The notes below the pieces were generated by a model. It saw nothing but the letters and a program-made list of their open reading frames with translations. It made no database searches and was not told the DNA's origin. The position numbers and the translations under genes were made by a program. A stretch of DNA of 64,000 nt, taken from Chrysomallon squamiferum (taxonomy: Eukaryota > Mollusca > Gastropoda > Neomphalida > Peltospiridae). The DNA is taken from NCBI GenBank assembly GCA_012295275.1, contig CM022670.1:24068255-24132254 (forward strand). The letters are read 5' to 3'. Shown here in pieces: positions 13,157 to 25,000 of the stretch (positions are counted from its first letter, which is position 1; the number at the start of each line of letters is the position of its first letter).

Positions 13157-15600
13157 GGCTTGTTAATTTTATATGTGTGTGTGTGTGTATGTATATATAT
13201 ATATATATATATATAAACAAGCCTTTTTGTGCTCATTTGTGTTTGTACAATGCATTAGTGAACAAGTTGTTTTAATATTTGTATTTATTATTTTAAAAAC
13301 ATGAGAATTTCAATTCTGTACATTATACATGGCTGTTTATTGACCGTATCATTAAGCAGGACAAATAACAGTAAGTTATTTTAGGATGTTGGGCATTGCT
13401 TGCTTTGTTATTTTTATCCAGAACCATTTGTGTTGATTATGTAGAAAATATTTTTATAACTGAGCAAAGTGTTTCAATTTGAATCATTATGCCTCACATC
13501 ATTTTCTTTAAGAAATGCATTTGGTATAAATGGCTTAAATATACATGCAAGTTATACATTTTATAAGTTATTTTTATACCTACCCTTGCTAATAACTAAA
13601 TATTTCAGTTAAATAAGTAAAATAAGTATGTGAGGATTCAAAGAAGGTGCAAAATTTCATTTAATAATGCCATAATAATTATAGCTTTATACATATTAAA
13701 AAATGTTATTTAATATATTCTTAGCAGTTATTAGTCATCAAAATAAAACATCACTTTTATGTATTAAAAAACAAAACAAAAACAAAAAAACAACCTCCTT
13801 TTTAAGTACAAGAATATGGCAAACAAAACTTTTAGTGAAAAAAGTTATTCAAATTTTAAAAACAATTTTTTTTTATTTTTTAATTGACAAAACAACCATA
13901 AACTGAAGGTGGAGAAAAATAAAAGATTTGTGAAGGAGCATTTAAAATTAATTGAATTTTCATTATTTAAATGTCTGGCTCATTGTGTTTACTTACTGTT
14001 AGTGAAATCTTTTATTAGAAAATAGAAAATGTGTAATCTGGCATCAAATTCTTTTGTAGGAGAAAGCACTTTTTTTTATTGTACATTCCAGTGTGAAATC
14101 TTAGTGTAAAAAGTCTTGTTATATATGTGTATTATGAACAAGTATATAAATATCTTGTAGTGATATGAAAGGGTTAATTTATGTATTTTATACTAATGGC
14201 TAAGGTTTGCAGAATTAGATGAAATATTTTAATCTGGTTTTGATTAATGGAACTGTGTATTGTTTTGGTGAACTGAGAAATAAATTAAAATTTAATTGGA
14301 AAAGAATTAGTTAGACTGGAAATAATGTCAGATTAAAAGCATACCTTATTTTAAATATTAAATGTTCTGGATACAGTAAACTCTACTTACATAGTTAAAA
14401 TTTGGTGTGTTTTTAAAATGATTGTTAGTCTTGATTCTGGCAGTAGTTGGGTGAATAAAAATAATAATAAAAAATAAAAAAATAAGAAAAAAATGTTGGC
14501 ATTTGATATTATGATCACAAATTCAGTTTTATTTTGCAAAATGTATGATAAATAAATACATTCTGTTAACATGCAGGTTAAAAGCCGTAATTTTAAAATT
14601 GTTTGAAATTTCAGTTAATATGATGTTAAGACACAGAATAACACACTGTCAGAAGAGTTTTAATGGAGATTGTTAAAGTAAATCATGTGTTCAAACAAAC
14701 TAGGAATGAATATCATACATTTACACTTTGCATAATCTCAATTTTATATTTATAAAATTGATCAGTTTGGCAAAACAATTTGTAATTTCAGAATTTATTT
14801 TTTTTATGAAGGTTGTATTCTTTCTCACAATATTTGAGAATAATTATGCTGCAAAATGATGTATACAGTTACATTTAAGGTGATAAGTTATAGGTTTTTA
14901 AACATAATTCATGTAATGCTGGTAAAATATTAATTATAACTCTGGAAGTTTTTGTGTGTATAATAAAGTATTTATAAGAAATATTCCACAACTTAGTTTT
15001 GTATAAACTCAGTGCTAATTAAATTTTGGATGAAATTAAATTATTATTAACTAATTATTTGTTTTGTATTATTTCTTATAATGACATTGTTCAGGGAGTC
15101 AAATGTGAGATGACCTTCACTATTTAGAAGATACATAGATCCGATTTCTTTACAGCTCAGATTTGTTGGGTATGTAAAAGGGTATCCTTATCAAAATAAC
15201 TGTTCTCTGGCACAGGATGATTTCATCCATACAAAACAGTTTAAAAAGTTACCATAATTAACAGCTAAATTTTATTAAAGTTATAAAAACACAATTGATG
15301 TCCGTATTAATATAACTAATCTGAAAATTTTAAAATCAGAATTAGTATTATACAATGTTAGAGAGTGCCAGATATATTTGATCTATGCCAAATGAAAGTC
15401 ACAGGTAAATCAAAACAGAAATGCATGTATACAATGTGCATGATGTAGGAATTTTAAACTTCATTATAAATCAAATAACATATGAAATAGAGATCTGAAA
15501 GACAAAAATAATTTTTTTACAGTTGTCATAAAAAAAATAAATAAAATAAAATAAAACGCAATAGCTATCAAATAGAAACAGGCAAGAAAAGAATTAAATC
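12373..15600. other. Intergenic AT-rich DNA, no gene seen
   Basis: No splice-flanked coding segment or conserved protein stretch was found on either strand. A small direct duplication (a 29-bp unit with GATATGTCAAATTCAGGTTG) lies at about 12440-12500, shortly after the MITE. The only other clear structure is the TA/TG microsatellite block near 13.1 kb. Confidence 0.6.
13076..13226. repeat. (TA)n and (TG)n block with flanking 11-bp inverted arms
   Basis: Runs of TA surround AAAGGCTTGTT (13154-13164), a TG/TA run, and AACAAGCCTTT (13216-13226), the exact inverse of the first arm. The arms plus simple-repeat core could be the remnant of a palindromic mobile element or a hairpin grown around a microsatellite. 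Confidence 0.75.
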
Positions 15601-15605
15601 AATAA

Positions 15606-15960
15606 ATGTTTACAGATCTCCCGAATGAATACACGTTTTGTGGGGATAGATGTAATTTATTTATTATTCGTTTAGTTGCCGCCACGTTACTCGTAGTTTC
15701 ATATATATATATATATATAGATAGGACACGTTATGGTCATTCCTGTTTATTTTTGGATGTGTTACTAACGTTGTCATTACTAATGACGTGCTTAGTTCAG
15801 TGACGTAATATAAACTGTCATCGAAACTGCCGACTCTTGGATTCAAGGAATTAGCGCGAATATTGGTTTACTAAATTAAGAGAGATTATATAATACAGTC
15901 AAAAACAGTATTACTTTACGGTTTACCTGGAAAGGTATAAATGTACGTATGTTTTAAACG
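15606..15960 (+). promoter_or_regulatory. CpG-containing patch, possible promoter or first exon of the JADE gene
   Basis: CpG is rare in the surroundings but recurs here (for example GCCGCCACGTTACTCG and TTAGCGCGAATATTGG). The patch is followed by CCTGGAAAG|GTATAA, a possible donor at about 15934. Position upstream of JADE on the same strand makes a transcription start plausible. No initiator or TATA element can be fixed. Confidence 0.3.
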
Positions 15961-16055
15961 TGATAAATTAGGCACGATAATTACATATAACCTCATATAA
16001 ACTGAGCTTTTTATTATTATTATATAACTATTAGCTCAATAATTATTTATAAGCT

Positions 16056-16057
<2 letters not shown>

Positions 16058-16089
<32 letters not shown>
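16058..16089. repeat. Poly-T tract of 32 bases
   Basis: An uninterrupted T run ending in CAG, between the two candidate promoter patches. Confidence 0.9.
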
Positions 16090-16904
16090 CAGTACACTAC
16101 CACTCTACTATAGTTTGTTGTCCCCGACGGTTTAGCAAGTCACACAATAGAATTTATTTATTTATAAATTTGATTCCAGATTCTCGTGACTTGTATATCT
16201 ACACTGAGAAAAGGAGTATAGATCAATACATTTATTACATAGTGTGCGTTGCAACTTTATCATTATCTGGCAAAAACAAACAAATAATAAATAAATAAAA
16301 GCGGGAGAATAAAAAACAAATTAAATCGTCATTTTGTATAATATTTTGGAATTTTAGTTACTCTCATGTATCTTTCTTTTATTTCAAATCAACGACTGTA
16401 GTTGGATTTTTATTTTTTTATCATTATTTTTTAAATTGCGTGTGTGATAGTCTCGTGTTAATTCCAATTATCATGTTATAACATTTCAAATAAATAAAGT
16501 ACAAATAGTATGGGTGATTTGATTATTAAAATTTTAATATTATTTAGTTTACGTAGGGTGAGATATTGTATTTATGTACTGAATTTTTAATAATTTATTT
16601 CATTAATTTTATTTCACTGTGCTAACAATCCTTGCAGAATATTTTCATCTCCGGGTAGCATTTCATATGACGGTGTCACAAATAATGATAAAAGTTATAA
16701 AAAGTTAAGTAAAGGATCGCATTATTTAATTCAGACATGAGCGAACTGCGGCCCATATATCACAAAGAAAATAATTTTTATTAGTAAACGGTTCTCCTTT
16801 CCTTGTATATTATATAATACTTCGTTTGTGAAGTTTTTGTTCTACAAGGCAGACAACTCTTTTAAATATCGTATTCTCTCGTGAATATAGCATGTGATCA
16901 AACC

Positions 16905-16945
16905 AAACGGGAAAAACCGCCATGATGGCGCCAAATGACCCTCTT
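16905..16945 (+). promoter_or_regulatory. E2F-like and YY1-like motif cluster upstream of JADE
   Basis: GGGAAAAACCGCCATGATGG is followed by CGCCAAATGAC. TTTGGCGCC on the opposite strand fits the E2F consensus TTTSSCGC, and CGCCATGATGGCG contains the CCAT core bound by YY1 on both strands. The cluster lies about 2.1 kb before the first coding exon of JADE. It is a motif match only. Confidence 0.3.
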
Positions 16946-17639
16946 AATTTATCTATGTTATCGTTTTTTATAAATCTTCGATCACTGAATAAGCTACATG
17001 GGCTATCAAATAATTTTGATAGAAAATGATAAATAGGACAAAGTAAGTGGATTCAAGAACATGTAATAAGATGTAGTTTTAGGCTGATAGATCAGCAACC
17101 GATTTACTGATTCAGTGAGAGTGATTACAATTTGTTTTTTTTTTAGTAAACAAACACAGAAACAGCATTTCAACAAATTAGGGTATGTTTGTTGTTTTTT
17201 TAACAACATTTAATTGGCCTAATACATATTTATCTAAAAATAAACACTATTTTAAAAACGTTCTAATCAAAGGCCTACTTTTCATAATCATAATTGATAC
17301 TCGTACTGTAGACTCAGACTGTCAGTGTCACTATGTAGTAACTAGTATGTTACTGTCAATGATAAACTATGTATGTAGTCTGTAGTGAATAGAGAAGTTA
17401 TATTTAATTTTAAAACGCTTAAAATTATAAATATATTAAATTGATTAATTTCAAAATTTGATCTTATTTTTTTTTTTAGCAATAACTTACATCTTAAATT
17501 TCTCTTTAAATGTTTTAAAAATAAACTTGTAAAATTATATATATTTGTATATCTGTTATCTTGTATTGAAGTGACATTTTGTCAGCAAAGGAGATTGATC
17601 ACCAATTACACTCATGATCATCATAAAGTCATAGATAAT

Positions 17640-18835
17640 TTATCTGTAATTGATTAAAATGGAAGATTTGTCAGATTCAATAAAAAGCAAGACATCATGT
17701 ACCCAAGATTGTCTAGGTATATGACAAAACTCCCTCTGCACTGCAGCAAAGGTTGTCAATTTTTTGCGATGTGTAATTGCTTTTCTTGAAAGGGATTCCT
17801 TCAGCCAAGTTTTTCTTTTGTTGTTATTTTCACACATTTTCCAAAACAGTAAATGTGATGTAGTATACGTATTCAGCATCATCTGTTTTCATTTCTTGAC
17901 TTGATCTTTGATAAACATCAGAAAATCAACAGACAAGTTTTCTGTTTCAGAATGTGTGATTAAGATAAGATTATCCAGGACTTTAAATCCTATACAAGTT
18001 GTGGATTATTCCTTTCTGCTGTAGTCTCCCAAATTTCATATAGATATATGAAGTAGCAGCAACTTAATTTGGAGTACCAAGACACGTAGTATTCTCAGCA
18101 AATGACACAACCATAGCAGTGGCTGTTGCTGCCAATGTCTGGTTTAGATAATATTTTCTTTCAGATAAATATGTGTTTTTAATGAAATTTGTTAGATCTG
18201 TGTAATGAAGGCACACAGCATAACACTAATTAAAGTTATTAATTAAATGGTTAAATAAACAATTGCAACATGCTTGAAAATGTAAATTTGTCAGTGTTGA
18301 AAAAAGATTTGTTTGGATTCTGGTTAATTTCTAGAGTTTTGAGAAATAAATAATTAAGGTACACAATATATTGAGCTGAAGTTAGGAACAGTCTTAAAAA
18401 TACTGTACAGCACTAGAACTTATAAAAAGATTCATTTTGATATATTATATATCTGTATTGGTTTGACACTACTCTGGTTTATATTGCTAAATGATTGAAA
18501 CAAATCAGTTTCTCCATAGATTCTGAAAGAAAGATAACTGCAGATTTTCTTCAGATAAAATTTTTATCTTCTTTCATACCAGTGCAATCAAACATATCTT
18601 TGTGTCATTTTAATCTGCATTTTTTTTTTAAATAGGAAAATGATAATCTTGAAAATTTTGTGACATATCTAGACAATCCAAACCCAAAATGAATTTGGCA
18701 TATCTCCTCTTCACATGATTTCAATTCTGTTGGTAACAAAATTAATAAATAAAAAGTATTTCCAAAGACATTTGAAGCTGATTGTTGTGTATTACACCAG
18801 ATGATTGAACATTTATTTGTTATTTCTATATGCAC
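17640..18835 (-). pseudogene. Decayed antisense reading frame upstream of JADE, family not recognised
   Basis: On the minus strand, one stretch (about 18240 to 18080) reads as varied protein without low complexity, including HYTDLTNFIKNTYLSERKYY and NQTLAATATAMVVSFAENTT. It then continues in the same frame through several stop codons to about 17640, with intelligible pieces such as YVYYITFTVLENV and NLAEGIPFKKSNYTSQ. A second open piece at 18605-18835 includes FGFGLSRYVTKFSRL. Interrupted but protein-like sequence over 1.2 kb suggests an old pseudogene or transposon remnant. I do not recognise the parent family, and there is no intact start. Chance open sequence in AT-rich DNA is the main alternative. 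Confidence 0.35.
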
Positions 18836-19068
18836 ATCATTCTACCTAAAATATTTGAATTATTCTTTCTTAAATACTTTAAGTGACTTAATTTTAGTTT
18901 GTGATCATCGACAATAAAGTAGCCAAATGCAATATAATTGTTCAAACAGGTAGACATGGGTAATAAAATTACATTGTAAGTCACTGATTGTTAATAAAAA
19001 TGCAAGCTGATGTATAATCATAATTTATACTTCTTTTGAAACAGGTTCCTTTTCAAATAGTCTCTTGT

Positions 19069-22000
19069 ATGACCAGCATGTCTCCCAACAAAAGTAAGAA
19101 AGGAATAACTGGTGCTTGTGAAACTGATGGAGGCAAGTCTTTTTAATATCATTTATATTAATACAAATCAGAGGTCAAGAAAGTTTTGAAAAAAATAGTA
19201 TGTTGTTTACACTTTGACAGACTTGATGCTACTTGTCATTCAGAAGCTGTAAGTTCAATATGAATCAGTATACAGTTCGTTTGTAAGTCTACATTGGTTC
19301 CATGTGCATATGTGTGTATAAATGGAATTCAGAAACAGATGAATTGATTTTTGACACGATTTCTGATTAGCAGCATTATGTAGAATATTCCAGATTTACA
19401 AATTTGTTTCAGTTTTACACATAATGTATGCATATGTTTTTAAATAAAATTATGTTGTTTGGAATATTGAATTTATTTTTAGCTCATTGATACTATATTA
19501 GTACTTAGTTACAAACAGATATTATGAAAATTTTATTTTTATTTTTAGAAATGTCAATGTCTAGTAAATCTAAAAGGAGGAGGTTCAGTACAGATGATGA
19601 TAATGAAGATGCTGGACCATCAAAAAGGGGTATAACTTTTTAGTATTAAATTAGAATGTGTGAACTACTTCGCTAACCATAACCTTGCAATATTTACAGT
19701 GAAATGACTTTTGTAATGATGTATTCTTATAAATTTAAAATGCTTAATGATAAAACATTTTATTATTTCATTTCTGTTTTGTTTGTTTGATATTATATTT
19801 AATAAATGTTACACAAATTAGGTGAATACAAGAAATAACATGATGAAAATCTCCATTGTCAAAAGAGCAATATTTCTTATTTATATTTGTAAAGCAGTCA
19901 CATCATCCTGCACCAGTAGCAAGTTGGTATTCAATGGTTTACGAAGCCCTGGTTCTATCCAAAGGTCACAACAGACCTGCAGAAGTAAGTCTTAATTTGA
20001 AAATTATAAAACATCCAAAAATAAAGCAATGAAGCATTAAGATACTAATATTCATCAGTGAAATTATTTGGAGTATATTTTTTCATTGATATTTAAAAGT
20101 AAGAGAGTAAGTTTTTATTTGTTATTATTATTTTTTTAATTGAAAATATTTATATTGAATCCAGAGAAGGTGGAGAAACAATGGAATAAAACTGGTAATG
20201 CTCTTGATAATTATTGGCTTTGGAAAATAAAGCAAATTGATTGCTCTTGCAGCTGTTTCGTAAAGACCTAATCAGTGCCATGAAATTGGCTGACTCGGAG
20301 ACACTACAGCAAGACAGCTATATCTTGATATCCGATCCATGGAAACAAGAATGGGAGAAAGGAGTGCAGGTCCCTGTGAACCAGTCTGAAATACCAAATG
20401 TTGTCATCAAGTGAGATATTTTTAAATATGTTTAATAGTTTACATTGTATTTTAAAATTTATTTCATTATGATATTTATTTAATGGCTTGAAATTCTTTC
20501 TTTGATTTGACTGTAAGACATTCATTGAATTTAAATATGTTTTCTCTATTTTTTTTTTTTTAGGAAACAGCTTGATAAACCGACATATGGTGATTTCAAA
20601 CTAAAAAAGTAAGTGAACGTACTTTATTTGGAAAAGCTTCAGAAAAGAATTTTAAACAATGCTCTAAAACATTTAACCATTGATTGAATGTGATGATTTT
20701 AAATCACTTAAAAATGAAAGGAAACATTAATGACTTAATCCTTGGAGTCCTGGACTGTTTACTACAGTTTAAATATAGAATAGTACAATTAACTTAATTT
20801 TTCTTTTCAGTCCCAAAAAACTGCTGCACGCTGCTGCAGATGAAGTGTATCGACAGGGAATTCATGAGCTGACTGGAATGCAGCAGCTTGCTGAACAAGT
20901 TGTGAGATACGATCTTGATGATTTGGATGTATGTTGGTTAGAAAGGGCTAATGAAGATCGAGAAGAGATTGGTAATTGCTATGTTCACTTTTTGCTTCAG
21001 ATGTATTTTGCTTTTCACACAAATTTTTATATTATTCATGACATTACAATGTGTACTTAATTGATAAACTATAATTTCAGGTCAGAGTCTGATCCATGAA
21101 TGGACACTGGAAAGGATAATAGAAGCTTTTGAGAATGAGGTATGCCTTGTTTGTGAATATAACTGTTGATTAAGTTGTAAAATAACATTTCAGTTACACA
21201 TAAGACAAGAGTTTAGATTAACATTTGAAAACTGTAATATTTATTTTAAAAGAAACCAGAGAATTAAATCTTCAGAAATGTTTTTTAAACCTATATACAC
21301 TTGTTTCATTTAGTGCCATGAACGAATGCACAAAATGATAAAAACAGAAGAAGGTCTTGGAATTGAATATGATGAAAATATTGTATGTGAAGTGTGTAAA
21401 TCAGTAAGTATTTTTATTATCAACTAGCTATTAACAATTTGAAATGTTTACAACAGCAGAATATTCATAGATGCCTGTAATTGTTAATTTATGCAACTAT
21501 TATAACAAGGTACCTCAGGATAATTTATATTTAAAAATAATTATTCAATTTTTAACCCAATATTAACTTGAAAATTTGTTCATGACTATAAAATATTTTG
21601 TTTTATTCAATTAATTTTTTTTTTACTAATTAAACACATTTTTATTTATGTTATTAGATTCTCTGCTCTTGGTATTTGGAGATGTTTAATTCGTGTGATT
21701 TTAAAAAACAAAGCAGTATTGTTCTGTTAATGGTGGTTGTATTATTTCAGCCTGACAGTGAAGATACAAATGAAATGGTGTTCTGTGATGGCTGTGACAT
21801 ATGTGTACATCAGGTAGGAAGTAATCTTAGGTTGATCAGTTTATTATGCAAATAAAAAAGAGAAAAAATAAAGTTTTTCTTTTTGTTCCCTTCTGTGGTT
21901 TGCTTTTATTTGCTTTTTACTTTTTGATTTAATCAAAATAAGTTCATGGTTTTACCTCATTTTAATAAGTTCAGTATTTATTGTGATTAATGGCATTAAC

Positions 22001-25000
22001 CTTTCTAATCTGATGTTAAATATATCTACATTGTTTACACTTTATACAGGCTTGTTATGGCATTCAGAGTATCCCTGAAGGCAACTGGTTATGTCGAACC
22101 TGTGCTCTAGGTTTTAAGCCTCGTTGCATTTTGTGTCCAAAGAGTGGAGGAGCAATGAAAAGTACAAGGTAAATAAAACAAATAACATCAGTATATTAAT
22201 GTTATGACTATTACAGAATCCAGCGAACACCATGAAAACTGTTTTTGTAGTCCACTGAAATGAAAATAAAATGTATTATTTTAAAAACAAATGACATATT
22301 TGTTTGATGTGAAGCAAATGAAATAAGATTTTTATTTTATTTTTTTCACTGTTCCATTACCCATGTTTTTACTGTGTAAATGTTACATTCTGTTATGAAA
22401 CTGACATTACATATTTTTATATTCTTTTGTATACAAAAACCATTACTCAGTAATATTGTCTGCAGTGCTGCATTTTGAAGAAAAACATGTTTAAATTGAT
22501 GATGTTTTCCCTTTAGGAGTGGAACGAAGTGGGCTCATGTGAGTTGTGCACTTTGGATACCCGAAGTCAGCATTGGCTGTCCAGAAAAAATGGAACCTAT
22601 AACCAAAATTTCCATGATTCCTGTATGTTTTCCACTGTTATTTATTGACTTATTAAATATAATGAATAAAAGATTAATATGTATTCTTGGTGTACTTTAT
22701 CGTGAAAAAAATAAACACTTTTTTTATTTTATTTTAAGTTAATAAATGAAAAAACTTTCTTTCCTTACATTCTCCTTTTTGTTTTCCCAGGCTAGTCGTT
22801 GGGCACTAATCTGTTGTTTATGTAAAGAACGGTATGGTGCCTGCATCCAGTGCTCTGTAAAAACATGCAAGACATCGTTCCATGTTACCTGTGGTTTCCA
22901 GAATAATCTTACTATGAAAACAATCCTTGATGATTCTGAGGAACCGGATGGTGTGAAGTTAAAGGTTAGTTTATTCTTTAAATTGTATTTTAAAAATGAA
23001 GTCCATTTTCTGGTCTTCCATTAGTCACGTACAACTGGTATGTGAACTGCTTTTATAGTTACATTGCACACACAGTATATACAGCTGAGAACCGGTAAAT
23101 CAGGTGTTTTATGCAGTAATTGAATTTAAACTTTTACTGTAACAATAAAGTTGACACAGGGTTTTGTACTGGATATTACAAACTACAGAAGTCCATGAAT
23201 TTTATAACCTGAAAATTAATATTTCTTACATTAGATACACATTTTCATACTTTTGTTGTGTTTATACAGATTTATTTTGGAACAAGATTCATGTATTTGT
23301 TATGCAGTAGGTGAACCTGTCATGCTACTGATTTGAATATAAATATATACCTATGTGTACAAATTTGTCATGAAAAATGAATTTCCAAAGGTGTGAGAAC
23401 CCTGATTTTAAAAGTATTAAAAATTAACACTCACATTTAAAAAAAATATCTTGGAAATGTTTGCAATTTGCTGGAATGTGTGTGTCCAAGTCATTTTAGT
23501 TTTTCTTTTAAATTTAAAATTAATATTGGTTTCAGGCTTTCTGTCCAAAGCATAGTAGAAAAATGGATGGTTCACAATCAGATTCAGACAGTGATTTTCC
23601 AGAAAAGGAGAACCAGGGAACCCCTCGTAAAGATATGACCAAAGAGGAATTGGATAATCTAAGAGCTAAAAAGTAAGTAGTTTAACAGACATTTCAGTGG
23701 CTTCATCAGCATCCTTTTTAACAAACATTATTTTTTAAAAGATGAGTAATTCAGTGGAGAAAGATATGGTGTAACTTCTTTTTGAAAATATCTACAAATA
23801 TTTCAGTAATCAAGTACTACGATATTGGTCGAGATATTGATGAATCAGAGATACTAACAACTAATTTGTAATTTTAGAATAAAAGAACTGGAGGCAGAAT
23901 TTTACACAATAGTTGACATTGCAAAAGTAGCTGAGTCTCTGAATGTTGATGAAGATATTGTGGAGCTTGTTCTCTTTTACTGGAAGCTGAAACGGAAGGT
24001 TTGTTGTTGTTTTCAGATGTGCATCTCAACTTTTTTTTTGTTACATACACAACAGTTTTTAATAAAGCAACAAGAAAAGCTCTGCAAAAAACAACCTGCC
24101 AGAATACCCCACCCAAAAAAAAAAAATTCAAAAAAAATAAATATAGTCCTCAAATTTCAATTAATTGCTGTATTAGAACAATATTTGTTAATATTTAATT
24201 AGCTGAAAAGGACTGTGTTTCTGAATTAATAAAAGCTTTTCTGTTTAATAAAACTGAACCAAAGTCACTTGTTTTCTTCTTCAAATTAGTAACAATAAAA
24301 TAAAAATTAAAATTAAAATTAAAAAAATTAAAATGTAAGTATCACTTTTGAAAAATACAAAAATGTTCTTAAATTTAAATTGTCTTGTCATCTGATATTT
24401 AATATTTAAAAAAAAGTAATATCCTAAATATTACCAATGCTTTTTCAGGTCTATCTCTAAAAATTAGGCTGAGAGTACCAAACTTATAATATTCATTTGA
24501 ACACATATTTGGGAGTATTAAATAAGAAAACAAAAATCATGTTAAATATTGTAAAAAGATAAAGAGCAACATTTTATTTTAACCAATCATTAATTTATTT
24601 AAATATTTGTTGTACATAACAAATTTTTTTATTTCAGATATGTTATTACATTAAAATATTTAGAATAAATATTCTTGTAAATGCTATGTTCTGTCTTTTT
24701 TATTTATTTATTTTTTCCAAATGTTCTTTTAGTTTATAATTTGACTAATTTTATTTCAGGAGAATGCATTTACTAATTATTAAAAAATACTGTTTAAATA
24801 TTTCTAATAAAACTGGTGAAGTTGATATTAATAGTATATCAGTTTTGACAAAATATACAAATACATATATATATATAATTGTTATAATAATAGTTTTAAA
24901 AAATAATGATAATAAATAGATCTCAAGGAAGCATTTTAATTTAAATTTTACAACTTACAAAAAATGTCTTATTCAGTATTATACATAAAAACACACACAC

